A DNA stretch of 64,000 nt from SCRD01 sp046705285 (lineage in GTDB: Bacteria > Acidobacteriota > Terriglobia > UBA7540), in contig JBJKQK010000073.1 of the NCBI GenBank assembly GCA_046705285.1, forward strand, positions 34,131 through 98,130, read 5' to 3'. Shown here piece by piece: positions 25,615-34,161 of the stretch. Under the pieces are notes generated by a model that was not told where the DNA came from, did not search any database, and worked only from the letters and a program-made list of their open reading frames with translations. Numbering within the stretch: position 1 is the stretch's first letter; each line of letters begins with the position of its first letter. Made by a program: the position numbers and the translations under genes.

Positions 25615-27120
25615 ATGCAGCATTACATTTTGTTGCGCGATCTGCTCATCTTGTTTGGTTTCGCTACGCTCATCGCAGTGATCCTGCGGCGAGCCCGCCA
25701 ATCCGCCATCGTGGCTTACCTCTTGACGGGAATTGTGGTAGGCCCTTCCGTCCTTCACGTCATAACAAACCGTGAAGCCATTGAGACAATGGCTGAAGTC
25801 GGAGTAGCGCTTCTGCTTTTTACAATCGGCATGGAGTTCTCACTGAACAAGATCGTTTCCATGCGGAAACTGGTGTGGGGAGCGGGTGGTCGCCAGGTGA
25901 TGCTGACGATAGGCGTAGTGCTCGGCCTGGCTTTTCTTTCGAGCTACACCTGGCGACAAGGGGTTTACTGGGGATTTCTGGTGGCTGCGAGCAGCACCGC
26001 AATTGTTCTAAAACTGCTTCTCGAGCGAGAAGAACTGGAGAGCATCCACGGCCGTGCTATTGTTGGGGTCCTCTTATTCCAAGACCTATGTGTTGTTCCG
26101 ATGATGGCCATCCTGCCTGCCCTCTCCGTGCCTTCGGGCAGGATTGCAATAACCGTCGCATATGCCTTGGCGAAAGTAGTTGGGGCCGGAGCTTTGATTC
26201 TGTTCGCCGCTCGATTTTTCTTTCCACTTCTGTGGAGTCGCATCGCGGAGGTGCGGACCAACGAGATCTTCATCATTGCTGTCATTTTCTTCAGCTTAGG
26301 GACTGCTTGGGCGTCGGCTGCTCTGGGTTTGTCACTTGCGTTAGGCGCCTTTATCGCCGGCCTGGCCCTTTCGGAATCCTCCTATGCGCACCAGATTCAC
26401 GCGGAGATCCTACCCTTCCGTGACAGCTTCAACAGCCTGTTCTTCATTTCGGTGGGCATGCTGCTTGATTTGAGATTTGTCTATAACCATTGGGCTGCTG
26501 TCCTTGGCATCGCCGCTCTCATATTTGGACTCAAAACGCTGACGGGACTTTCGGCTGTCCTCTCGATGGGCTTTGCGGCCCGGAAATCGCTGCTTGTGGG
26601 TCTGAGCCTGGCCCAGGTGGGCGAGTTCAGCTTTGTTCTGCTCCATCAAGGCGAGCGGCTGAATCTTATTCCTGCCGGCGAATATCAGATTTTTCTGGCA
26701 GCAGCCATCATCACCATGATGCTGACCCCAAGCATCGTTCAGCTTTCCCCGCACATCGCAACGCGCATGCCTGAAATGCAGAGGCTACGGCGTTTTTTCC
26801 CCGAGCCGGGCGAGCTGGAATTGGCTGCCCAGGCCTCGCCCCTCCGCGATCACGTCATCGTGTGCGGTTACGGTCTGAACGGGCGTCTCCTGGCTCAGGC
26901 GTTGCGGCGGCAGGGCATTGCCTACCTGGTTCTCGAGTTAGATCCGGCCATCGTCAGCCGCGCCACGGCTGAGGGGGAATCGATCTTTTTTGGGGACAGC
27001 ACCAAGGCTGACATCCTGGAAAAGGCTGGAGTCCGGCGGGCGCGCGTGCTGGTTTTTGCGATCTCCGACCCGTTCCTCCAGCCCAGAGCCGTGGCTACCG
27101 CCCGGGCTTTAAATCCTTGA
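25615..27120 (+). CDS. KefB-type monovalent cation:proton antiporter (CPA2), truncated by an in-frame TGA
   Basis: The 501-residue frame has about 12 transmembrane helices (residues 1-385) of the CPA2 Na+/K+:H+ antiporter domain, including GVALLLFTIGMEFSLNKI. A cytoplasmic RCK/TrkA-N domain begins at HVIVCGYGLNGRLLAQAL, a GxGxxG nucleotide-binding motif. Such transporters exchange K+ or Na+ for protons, gated by the RCK domain. TGA 27118-27120 falls inside the RCK domain after RALNP, and the same frame continues to 27309 with the missing family sequence. The membrane part is intact but the nucleotide-binding domain is incomplete. A promoter lies at 25554-25582. Confidence 0.9.
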   Translation: MQHYILLRDLLILFGFATLIAVILRRARQSAIVAYLLTGIVVGPSVLHVITNREAIETMAEVGVALLLFTIGMEFSLNKIVSMRKLVWGAGGRQVMLTIGVVLGLAFLSSYTWRQGVYWGFLVAASSTAIVLKLLLEREELESIHGRAIVGVLLFQDLCVVPMMAILPALSVPSGRIAITVAYALAKVVGAGALILFAARFFFPLLWSRIAEVRTNEIFIIAVIFFSLGTAWASAALGLSLALGAFIAGLALSESSYAHQIHAEILPFRDSFNSLFFISVGMLLDLRFVYNHWAAVLGIAALIFGLKTLTGLSAVLSMGFAARKSLLVGLSLAQVGEFSFVLLHQGERLNLIPAGEYQIFLAAAIITMMLTPSIVQLSPHIATRMPEMQRLRRFFPEPGELELAAQASPLRDHVIVCGYGLNGRLLAQALRRQGIAYLVLELDPAIVSRATAEGESIFFGDSTKADILEKAGVRRARVLVFAISDPFLQPRAVATARALNP

Positions 27121-27309
27121 CTCAAGACCATCGTTCGCACGACCCGGGTGGAATACACAAGCTCGCTCGAACGTGCAGGGGCTTCACAAGTGGTGGCCGC
27201 GGAACTGAGCGCAGCAAAAGAAGTAATCGCTCACGTGCTCGGCTTGTATGAACCACCCCAAGGAAAGGAACACGGAGACTCGCGCGTTACTGGAGGCCGG
27301 GAGAAGTAG
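27121..27309 (+). pseudogene. C-terminal part of the antiporter RCK domain, cut off by the stop codon
   Basis: Directly after TGA 27118-27120, the same reading frame stays open for 62 codons to TAG 27307-27309. It encodes LKTIVRTTRVEYTSSL, then ERAGASQVVAAELSAAKEVI and AHVLGLYEP, which matches the RCK/TrkA-N consensus (L.IIVRT, L..AGA..VV..E). It is plainly the rest of the upstream protein. The full frame 25615-27309 would encode 564 residues plus one residue at the TGA. Cause: a nonsense mutation (for example from CGA or GGA), read-through, or a sequencing error. Confidence 0.75.
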
Positions 27310-27381
27310 CTCAGTGACGAGCAATCTGCAACCGAAATCCCCGTAATCTTCCTTCCGGGCACTTGCATTTTCCAACCCACC

Positions 27382-28518
27382 CTAGCGCTTAACATATTTC
27401 CGATGCTGTTCTGACAGATAGTTATCTGTCATACCGGCGATGTAATCACAAACCACACGGTATGTCGGTTCTTCCCGAGTTTTAGCGAAATAGAAGGCGG
27501 GCAGACTGCGGGGATGTTCCATGTAAAACTCGAACATTTGCGACACGCACTTCACGATTTTCTTGCGCTCCGCATATATTTCCCTGTGGGTGTAAAGATT
27601 GTCCCGCAGGAAAAGCTTCAGAGTCTGATTTTTTCGGGATAACCGCGAGCTCAGTCCCACGACGCGTGCAGGAGCAGTCCGCACGTCCTCGATGGTCCGC
27701 ACCTTCATTCGCGCGAGCCGCTCCCGAGTCGCACCAATCAAATCCGTCACCAGGGAATCCATGAGCCGCTTGAGGGCTTCATTGAATTTCAGTTTTTCGG
27801 GCGCCTGAGGATATTTCTTTTCAATCGGTCGAACCAGGCGGCCAAAAAGGGGGACATCTTCGCAGATCTGAGCCAGCGTAAGCAACTTTGCCTCGTAGCC
27901 ATCGTCAAGGTCGGCGCAGCTGTACGCGATCTCGTCCACCATATCGATCAACTGGGCCTCAACGGGCGGGCGCTCGGCCAGTCGGTACTCCTTCAAGCCG
28001 GGGTAGTGCTCGGGATCGTAATCGCGTGAGTGCTTGACAATGCCTTCACGAACCTCAAACGTCAGATTCAAACCGGGAAAGTCGATGTACTTCTGCTCGA
28101 ACTGTTCCACGATCCGCAAGGCGTGAAGGTTGTGATCAAATCTGTCCCCGTAGAGCCCCATCAGGCGGTCCAACTCAGCCTCGCCCGCATGGCCGAAAGG
28201 AGGATGGCCTACGTCGTGGACCAGCCCCAGCGCCTCCACCAGGTCAGTATTTAGCCGGAGCGCTTTGGCAACCGTGCGGCCGATCTGGGCCACTTCCAGA
28301 GTGTGCGTCAAGCGATTGCGAAAATGGTCGGAATAGCGCCGGGTGAAAACCTGTGTCTTGTTTTCCAGCCGGCGGAAAGCACGGGAATGAATGATCCGGT
28401 CGCGGTCACGCTCATACTCATTTCGGTAAGGATGTGGAGTCTCCGGATAGCGCCGGCCAAGGCTCTTGGAAACGGGCATCGCGTAACTGGCTGGCCCGGA
28501 TTGGTTTCCATCACACAT
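27382..28518 (-). CDS. dgt: Deoxyguanosinetriphosphate triphosphohydrolase-like HD-domain protein
   Basis: The 378-residue HD-superfamily enzyme hydrolyses dNTPs to nucleoside and triphosphate, controlling dNTP pools. It starts with the family signature YRNEYERDRDRIIHSRAFRRLENKTQVF. The metal-binding histidines are in RNRLTHTLEVAQ and ALGLVHDVGHPPFGHAGE (the HD motif), and DMVDEIAYSCADLDDGYEA supplies the later Asp. Length matches the shorter Dgt type common outside enterobacteria. GAGGGGAG lies seven to ten bases before ATG 28518. The gene is divergent from glgC and convergent with the antiporter. A housekeeping role is likely, and antiphage dNTP depletion has been described for this fold in general. 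Confidence 0.9.
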   Translation of the reverse strand: MCDGNQSGPASYAMPVSKSLGRRYPETPHPYRNEYERDRDRIIHSRAFRRLENKTQVFTRRYSDHFRNRLTHTLEVAQIGRTVAKALRLNTDLVEALGLVHDVGHPPFGHAGEAELDRLMGLYGDRFDHNLHALRIVEQFEQKYIDFPGLNLTFEVREGIVKHSRDYDPEHYPGLKEYRLAERPPVEAQLIDMVDEIAYSCADLDDGYEAKLLTLAQICEDVPLFGRLVRPIEKKYPQAPEKLKFNEALKRLMDSLVTDLIGATRERLARMKVRTIEDVRTAPARVVGLSSRLSRKNQTLKLFLRDNLYTHREIYAERKKIVKCVSQMFEFYMEHPRSLPAFYFAKTREEPTYRVVCDYIAGMTDNYLSEQHRKYVKR

Positions 28519-28656
28519 GAGGCTCCCCTCAAATCACCTGTAAAAGGTTCGCCTATATCATAGCGGATTCACCTTCCGATTTTGACAGACACGTACATCG
28601 GCGTGAGCTTGAGAATCCCAGTGGCCACTGGATTCGATGGGATGAAGATCCTTTGA

Positions 28657-28662
28657 TATAAT
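28657..28662 (+). promoter_or_regulatory. Candidate -10 box for glgC
   Basis: A perfect TATAAT at 28657-28662 lies about 100 bases before the glgC start. The -35 region is weak (TTCGAT 18 bases upstream), so the promoter may need an activator. Confidence 0.3.
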
Positions 28663-28764
28663 CCAACTTTTCAAAGCAGGTGCCACAACAGCTTCAACCT
28701 TCGGCTTGGCCGCAAGGCAAGGCCTGCCGGGCTTTCAACGCTTTGCGAGAGGAGATCCAGCCCA

Positions 28765-29994
28765 ATGGTTACAAACACGATTGTTTGCTTGCTGGCAGGA
28801 GGCGCAGGAGAGCGTCTTTATCCCCTTACCCGTGATCGTGCAAAGCCTGCTGTGACCTTCGGTGGCATCTATCGCATCATCGACATCACCCTTTCCAACT
28901 GCATCAACTCGGACCTCCGCCGCATTTTTGTCTTGACCCAGTACAAGGCTCTCTCTCTCAACCGGCACATTCGTGAAGGGTGGAGCATGCTGGCTGGCGA
29001 ATTGGGCGAATTTATCCAGATCCTCCCGCCGATGATGAGGGTAGGCGATTACTGGTATCGTGGGACAGCTGACGCGATTTTCCAGAACATTTATTCTATT
29101 GGCAGCGAGCCCTGCCAGTACGTTCTGATTCTTTCCGGTGACCACGTCTACAAGATGAACTACCAGTTGATGATTCAACGGCATATTGATGCCGGTGCAG
29201 CGGCAACCGTGGGGGTGATCGAGGTCGACCTTGCGGAGGCATCACGCTTCGGGGTGGTTGAACTGGACTCGCAACACCGGATCGTTGGCTGGCAGGAGAA
29301 ACCCCCTGATCCCAAACCGTCACCTCACCACCCGAACAAATGTTATGCCTCGATGGGCATCTACTGCTTCAGTCGCGACGTCTTGCTCGATTGCACAATG
29401 GCTGATGCCAACGATCCAAATTCGAACCACGATTTTGGCAAAGATATCATCCCGAAGCTGCTCGAAAAAGGGAACGTCTACGCATACGACTTTGTCGATG
29501 AGAATAAGAAAGAGGCTCAGTACTGGCGCGATATCGGTACCTTGGAGGCTTATTATGAAGCCAACATGGATCTGGTAGCGATCTCTCCCGTCTTCAACCT
29601 ATATGACTCCAGCTGGCCTGTTCGAACCTATCAACGTCAGTACCCACCGGCCAAATTCGTCTTTGCCCAGGAAGGGCGCCGGATGGGAATCGCCGTGGAC
29701 TCGATGGTATCCGCCGGTTCGATCATTTCTGGCGGTCGCGTGACACGCTCGATTATTTCGCCGAACGTGCGAGTCAACAGCTACACCGACATCGAAGGCT
29801 CCATCCTCTTCTCACACGTCAACGTCGGAAGGTATTCCCGCATCCGCCGCGCCATCATTGACCGGCACATCAGCCTGCCGGAGCACACGGAGATCGGCTA
29901 TAACCTGGAAGAAGACCGCAAAAGGTACCATGTGACGGATTCAGGCCTTGTCGTTGTGGTCCCGGAGCGGCGCATGTTTGAGGAGCCGGAGTAG
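28765..29994 (+). CDS. glgC: Glucose-1-phosphate adenylyltransferase
   Basis: The 409-residue enzyme makes ADP-glucose from glucose-1-phosphate and ATP, the committed step of bacterial glycogen synthesis. Seen in sequence: the nucleotide-binding LLAGGAGERLYPLTRDRAKPAV, YRIIDITLSNCINS, the catalytic-region segments WYRGTADAI and LILSGDHVYKMNY, GVVELDSQHRIVGWQEKP, and a C-terminal left-handed beta-helix (VSAGSIISGGRVTRSIISPNVRV) with the family's regulatory role. The Arg- and Lys-rich N-terminal allosteric region is short. Length is typical. GAGG lies upstream of ATG 28765. No other glycogen gene is adjacent. An uncharacterised mutarotase-like gene follows. Confidence 0.95.
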   Translation: MVTNTIVCLLAGGAGERLYPLTRDRAKPAVTFGGIYRIIDITLSNCINSDLRRIFVLTQYKALSLNRHIREGWSMLAGELGEFIQILPPMMRVGDYWYRGTADAIFQNIYSIGSEPCQYVLILSGDHVYKMNYQLMIQRHIDAGAAATVGVIEVDLAEASRFGVVELDSQHRIVGWQEKPPDPKPSPHHPNKCYASMGIYCFSRDVLLDCTMADANDPNSNHDFGKDIIPKLLEKGNVYAYDFVDENKKEAQYWRDIGTLEAYYEANMDLVAISPVFNLYDSSWPVRTYQRQYPPAKFVFAQEGRRMGIAVDSMVSAGSIISGGRVTRSIISPNVRVNSYTDIEGSILFSHVNVGRYSRIRRAIIDRHISLPEHTEIGYNLEEDRKRYHVTDSGLVVVVPERRMFEEPE

Positions 29995-30199
29995 CCCCGT
30001 GCACGGGCGCCGCAATGGGCCAATTCGGGTTTGGCTTCCCGTCAGGTCCGATGGTCGTCTGCCTGCTTGCATGTCAAGCGGATCATCGCGTTTTGCAGGA
30101 CCATGAGGATGGCTGGTGATAGAGCCCTACGGCGGGTGAGCGGCGCCGAAGAGATGCGGAGAAAAAAGGCTGTCCTGATGGCCTTATTGGAGGAAAAAA

Positions 30200-31429
30200 T
30201 TGTCACAGAAATCCATCCTGAGCTGTTCACCGACCACATGGCGTGGCCGGAAAGCATATCTTCTTGGGAATGAATCCGTCCAGTTAGTAACACTGACTGG
30301 CGGAGGTCACATTGCCGAGTTCAGATTCGTCGACGCTTCGCCGTTTTCTCATCTCAATCCTCTCTGGGTGCCGCCGTGGAAAAGCATGGAGCCGTTCAGC
30401 TACCGTGAGAAGGTCCATTCCCGCCTTTACGGCTCGCTTCTGGAAGGAAAATTGCTTTCGGGTATCGCCGGGCACAACATCTGCCTGGATTACTTTGGCC
30501 CGCCTACTCCGGCGGAAATCAGGCAGGGGCTCTCGCAGCACGGTGAAGCCCCGATGTCAAAGTGGCAGAAGACCGGACACCGAAGCAGCACTCAGAAAGT
30601 TTCTTTAACGCTATCCACGCGGCTTCCTGGGGCGGGTCTCGCCTTCTGTCGCACGATCCAGTTGCGCCGTGGCGCGCCAGTTGCCTATTTCACTGAGACG
30701 GTTACCAACGAGAGAAAGAAAGACCATTTCTTCCATTGGACCCAGCATGTGACGCTCGGCCCCCCTTTTATTTCCGAGCACGACAGCCGGGTGGCGCTGC
30801 CAGGAACAAGGGGAATGACCTTTCCTCATTCCTATAGCAGCGGGAAGGACGTCCTGGCCGCCAGCCGCAGCTTCCGTTGGCCGTTTGCTCCCAGTCCAAA
30901 GGGTAAGCCCGTCGACCTGACGCGAACGTTGCTTCGTTCGGGCCGGGGGCTCGTCGCGGGTGTTCTGCTGGACCTTCGAAATCCCCTGGGATTTGTTGCG
31001 GCAGTCAATCTCCGGCACCGGTTGCTGATCGCATACTGCTTTAAGCGATCAGATTTTCCCTGGGTCGCTGTCTGGGAAGAGAACCGGGCAAACGCGGCCC
31101 CGCCTTGGAATGGGCGCACGGAAACTCGCGGACTGGAATTCGGAACCACCGCGCTTCCGGTTCCTCGCCATGAGGCTTATGACATCGGAGCACTTTACGG
31201 CGTTCCAACGTTTTCCAGCGTCCCGGCTCGAGGCCGCAAGACAGTTCACTATGTTGCATTCCTCGCGCAGATTCCCGAGGAGTTTAGAGAGGTTCATACC
31301 ATCGTGATCGATGGGGATGAAATCGTCGTGCACGGCAAGAACAAAGGAGTTTCGGTCAGGGTCCTCGCACCGGGCCTTTCCAGTTTTGGTCTCGCTGGTC
31401 GAACCGCCCCGAAAAAGAAAAATGCTTAA
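30200..31429 (+). CDS. Uncharacterised protein with a galactose-mutarotase-like beta-sandwich pattern
   Basis: The 409-residue protein is unnamed. GNESVQLVTLTGGGHIAEFRF at the N-terminus, RRGAPVAYFTETVTNERKKDHFFHWTQHVTLG in the middle and the Gly-rich C-terminal strands resemble aldose-1-epimerase/galactose-mutarotase-fold proteins, where such segments shape the sugar pocket. A conserved His (HWTQHVTLGPPF) may be catalytic. It has no signal peptide. The start is TTG 30200 with GGAGGA five bases upstream, better than any later ATG. Its last eight bases overlap the next gene (ATGCTTAA), so the two are translationally coupled. The substrate is unknown, but nearness to glgC suggests a carbohydrate. 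Confidence 0.65.
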   Translation: MSQKSILSCSPTTWRGRKAYLLGNESVQLVTLTGGGHIAEFRFVDASPFSHLNPLWVPPWKSMEPFSYREKVHSRLYGSLLEGKLLSGIAGHNICLDYFGPPTPAEIRQGLSQHGEAPMSKWQKTGHRSSTQKVSLTLSTRLPGAGLAFCRTIQLRRGAPVAYFTETVTNERKKDHFFHWTQHVTLGPPFISEHDSRVALPGTRGMTFPHSYSSGKDVLAASRSFRWPFAPSPKGKPVDLTRTLLRSGRGLVAGVLLDLRNPLGFVAAVNLRHRLLIAYCFKRSDFPWVAVWEENRANAAPPWNGRTETRGLEFGTTALPVPRHEAYDIGALYGVPTFSSVPARGRKTVHYVAFLAQIPEEFREVHTIVIDGDEIVVHGKNKGVSVRVLAPGLSSFGLAGRTAPKKKNA

Positions 31430-32186
31430 GAAAGTGGTTTCTGGACTATTTTTCCCGGTTCCCGTCATTTGCGAGATGCTGGTGGTGGGTCTGATTCTGC
31501 TATGGTTCACGCGCAGGCAGAAAGCGGGAAAAGTATTCGTCACTGCCGGAACAGGATTGCTGCTGTTGCTGGGTAACGCGCAGGTGTCCGCCGTTCTTGT
31601 GCGATCCCTGGAGCAGCGTTTTCACCCAATTGCCCTGGCGTCGGCATCCGCGTCAGCTGGAAAATCGGCCAAAGCAAGCTATATCGTCGTACTGGGAAGT
31701 GGCTATTCGCCCGATCCCCGGATTGACCTTGACAGCCGCCTTTCGGAAGACGGTATGGTTCGCCTGGTGGAAGGAGTGAGGCTTTACAGGAAGCTCGAGG
31801 GATGCAAGCTGATCTTGTCCGGAGGGCCGCCTGCTGCCGCGAAGACCATGCGCGAGATAGCCTTGTCACTGGGTGTCAAATCGCAGGATATCATTCTCGA
31901 ACAGCATTCACGCGATACCGAAGAGGAGGCCCAGTTCATCAAACCGATTGTCGACGCGAACCCTTTTCTCCTTGTTACCTCCGCCTCGCATATGCCGCGA
32001 GCCACAGCTCTTTTCAGGAAGCTCGGGATGAAACCTACAGTGGCTCCCACGGACTATCTGGCTAAAAAAAGCTCCGCCATCACGCCTGACCAGATCTACC
32101 CGGGTGCTTACGGCTTGTTGGAAGCACAGAGGGCCGTCTATGAATATCTCGGCATGGCCTGGGAAAAGCTTCGGGGTCAAATCTGA
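31422..32186 (+). CDS. YdcF/ElyC-like membrane protein (DUF218)
   Basis: The 254-residue protein has two N-terminal transmembrane helices (ICEMLVVGLILLWF and VTAGTGLLLLLGNAQVSAVL), then a DUF218 domain: SYIVVLGSGYSPDP, LSEDGMVRLVEGVRLYRKLEGCKLILSGG and LVTSASHMPRATALFRKLGM. ElyC (YcbC) of this family affects peptidoglycan precursor lipid carrier use, so an envelope role is plausible. I chose ATG 31422 inside the preceding gene's last codons, because it gives the family's N-terminus (MLKKVVSGLFFPVPV). A longer frame from 31311 would add 37 residues antiparallel to nothing known. Confidence 0.85.
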   Translation: MLKKVVSGLFFPVPVICEMLVVGLILLWFTRRQKAGKVFVTAGTGLLLLLGNAQVSAVLVRSLEQRFHPIALASASASAGKSAKASYIVVLGSGYSPDPRIDLDSRLSEDGMVRLVEGVRLYRKLEGCKLILSGGPPAAAKTMREIALSLGVKSQDIILEQHSRDTEEEAQFIKPIVDANPFLLVTSASHMPRATALFRKLGMKPTVAPTDYLAKKSSAITPDQIYPGAYGLLEAQRAVYEYLGMAWEKLRGQI

Positions 32187-32312
32187 CCGGGGAATTGTGT
32201 TCTGAGTGAGGACGCACCGCGACTGGCATCCTGACCCACTTCGTGGATGTAAACTGCCATCCGCGGAAGCGGCCGGGATATATCCCTAATTGGAAAGGGC
32301 AAGGTAACGATT

Positions 32313-33023
32313 ATGAAACTCCGTTCTTTTTTCTCCATGCTGCTTACCTCTGCCGCCTTGGCAGCTTTACCGGTGATCTCAGGAGCGCAGACCGTTATTG
32401 CCCCGGCGGGGCGCCATGTCGTACGTGAGCCCATCGAGTGGATGCGGCTCTGGTTGCCGAATGTGGGTAGGAAAGATTTGCCCCAGGTCCTGCTGCTTGG
32501 CGATTCGATCACTCAGGCCTATTACAAGGACGTGGCTGCAGATTTGAAAGGCAAAGCATACGTGGGATACTTCACGTCGTCGCTGTCGGTGGGCGATCCC
32601 ATGCTTCCCAAGCAGATCGCGCTGATTCTCAGAAATTACAGGTTCGATGTGATCCATTTCAACAACGGATTGCACGGCAAGGGTTACACCGAAAAAGAAT
32701 ACGCCCGTTATTTTCCCCAATACGTGAGAACTATTCAGGACAACGCAAACGGGGCAAAACTCATCTGGACCACCAGCACGCCGGTCCGGAGAGGAAAAGA
32801 TATGTCCGAGTTTGCGCCGTGGACAAGGCGCGTGATTGCCCGCAACAAGATTGCCGATGCTTACGTCCGGAAGGAAAGGATTCCGATCGACGATCTGTAC
32901 GCGGCGGTTCTGCATCACCCGGAATACTACCTGGGCGTCGATGGCACACATCCAAATCAGGAAGGCCGGGCTGCCGAAGCCCGCGACGTAACGGCTTCAA
33001 TCCTTAAAGTTCTGGGAAAGTAG
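32313..33023 (+). CDS. Secreted SGNH/GDSL hydrolase
   Basis: The 236-residue protein has a signal peptide (about residues 1-25, ending SGAQ). Block I LLLGDSITQAYY holds the nucleophilic Ser, VIHFNNGLHGKG is block III-like with the oxyanion Asn, and VDGTHPNQEG is block V with the catalytic Asp and His. SGNH enzymes deacylate or hydrolyse esters of sugars and lipids. Being secreted in a saprophytic-type genome, it is probably a carbohydrate esterase. Substrate specificity cannot be read. AAGG precedes ATG 32313. It follows the YdcF-like gene by 126 bases and could belong to a loose operon. Confidence 0.88.
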   Translation: MKLRSFFSMLLTSAALAALPVISGAQTVIAPAGRHVVREPIEWMRLWLPNVGRKDLPQVLLLGDSITQAYYKDVAADLKGKAYVGYFTSSLSVGDPMLPKQIALILRNYRFDVIHFNNGLHGKGYTEKEYARYFPQYVRTIQDNANGAKLIWTTSTPVRRGKDMSEFAPWTRRVIARNKIADAYVRKERIPIDDLYAAVLHHPEYYLGVDGTHPNQEGRAAEARDVTASILKVLGK

Positions 33024-33122
33024 GGCGAACCCGCCTTCCGCCAAAAGGGCAAAACAGGAGCACGATGAGTTCCCCGGCCAAACCGACGCTGGTGCTCATC
33101 GGCCTGCTCTGACAAATCAGGA

Positions 33123-33151
33123 TTGTTGCTGGGCGGCGGGGGCGGTACAAT
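33123..33151 (+). promoter_or_regulatory. Sigma-70-like promoter upstream of the glycine-zipper protein
   Basis: TTGTTG (33123-33128) and TACAAT (33146-33151) are exactly 17 bases apart. The predicted start near 33158 leaves about 70 bases before ATG 33229. Confidence 0.4.
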
Positions 33152-33228
33152 TAGACAACTGTTAAAGGCGCACGGCAATCTAACAAGATAGCCGTAGTTG
33201 GGGACAGGTGGCATTTCTGGAGGGAGGC

Positions 33229-33924
33229 ATGAATAGTATAAGCAAGAGGATGTTGGCCTTGATCCTGGCTCTTGTTGCAGCTCCCGCGCTACTTTGCGCA
33301 GCCGACGATTTGCCGAAGCCGGTGCTCCCCGTGGGGACAAGAATCTACGTTCAGTTGATTTCCGCGCTGAGTACTTCTGCCGATCGCGCTGGCGACACTT
33401 TCACGGCGCAGGTCGAAAACCCGATTTTCGCCGAAGGTATTGAGGTGGTTCCTGGAGGCAGCACACTGAGTGGACATGTCACATTTGTCAAGCCGCCCGG
33501 CCGCGTGAAGGGTAAAGGGGAAATGCGGCTGGTAGCCGATAGCATTCTGCTCAAGAACGGCCATGAGTACGCCTTTACGGGCGATTTGACCAATGGCAAC
33601 GAATCGTCCGTCAAGGTGAAAGGCAACGAAGGAACCATCCAGGGAAAGGGTAAAAGCGCGAAAGAGGCCGCCAAAGATACTGGAATCGGGGCCGCGATCG
33701 GGGCCGGCGGTGGCGCCCTGGCCGCTGGTGGAACCGGGGCGCTGTACGGTGTGGGCATCGGAGCGCTGGCCGGCCTGATTCACACGCTTGCCAAGCGCCA
33801 CAAGGGTGTTGTGCTGCAACCTGGCACTCCACTGGTGTTTGTGCTTACCTCGCCGGGGAAAGAGGTCAAGGCGACCCATTCGAAAGGCGCTTCGGCGCCC
33901 TTTGTCTGCGAAAGCTGCCGGTAG
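33229..33924 (+). CDS. Secreted protein with a glycine-zipper segment, function unknown
   Basis: The 231-residue protein begins with a signal peptide (ending LLCAAD). A beta-rich domain follows (RIYVQLISALSTSADRAGDTFTAQVENPIF, GSTLSGHVTFVKPPGRVKGKGEMRLVADSI), then a Gly/Ala-rich stretch (about residues 150-185, IGAAIGAGGGALAAGG) that resembles glycine-zipper oligomerisation segments. A VVLQPGTPLVFVLTSPG tail follows. I do not recognise a named family, though the N-terminal domain looks like proteins that shield or line the envelope. ATG 33229 has GGAGGGAG directly upstream. The preceding GTG 33208 would read through that site. Confidence 0.7.
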   Translation: MNSISKRMLALILALVAAPALLCAADDLPKPVLPVGTRIYVQLISALSTSADRAGDTFTAQVENPIFAEGIEVVPGGSTLSGHVTFVKPPGRVKGKGEMRLVADSILLKNGHEYAFTGDLTNGNESSVKVKGNEGTIQGKGKSAKEAAKDTGIGAAIGAGGGALAAGGTGALYGVGIGALAGLIHTLAKRHKGVVLQPGTPLVFVLTSPGKEVKATHSKGASAPFVCESCR

Positions 33925-34072
33925 GCTTCGTTCTTCCCACACCCGTAAAGCTTTTAGCTGGCGCACGGTGTGCACGATAGCGATCACCCTGTCCTCGGTT
34001 GACACAAGCGCAGCTTCGCGCGTAGAGGCGCTCCGTTTTTCTGGTATGTTGGTTGTTATCTTGCCGTCCTGA

Positions 34073-34101
34073 TTGACAACCCATTCCCTGTTCAATAGTA
34101 T
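34073..34101 (+). promoter_or_regulatory. Strong sigma-70-like promoter of the arabinofuranosidase gene
   Basis: A perfect TTGACA (34073-34078), a 17-base spacer and TAGTAT (34096-34101) lie about 60 bases before the preferred start of the GH51 gene. One of the best promoter matches in the window. Confidence 0.6.
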
Positions 34102-34161
34102 CGAGTCCCGACGCATACATAGTGCGGGAGAACCCGTTTTTTGAACACCATGAGGGGGCCT

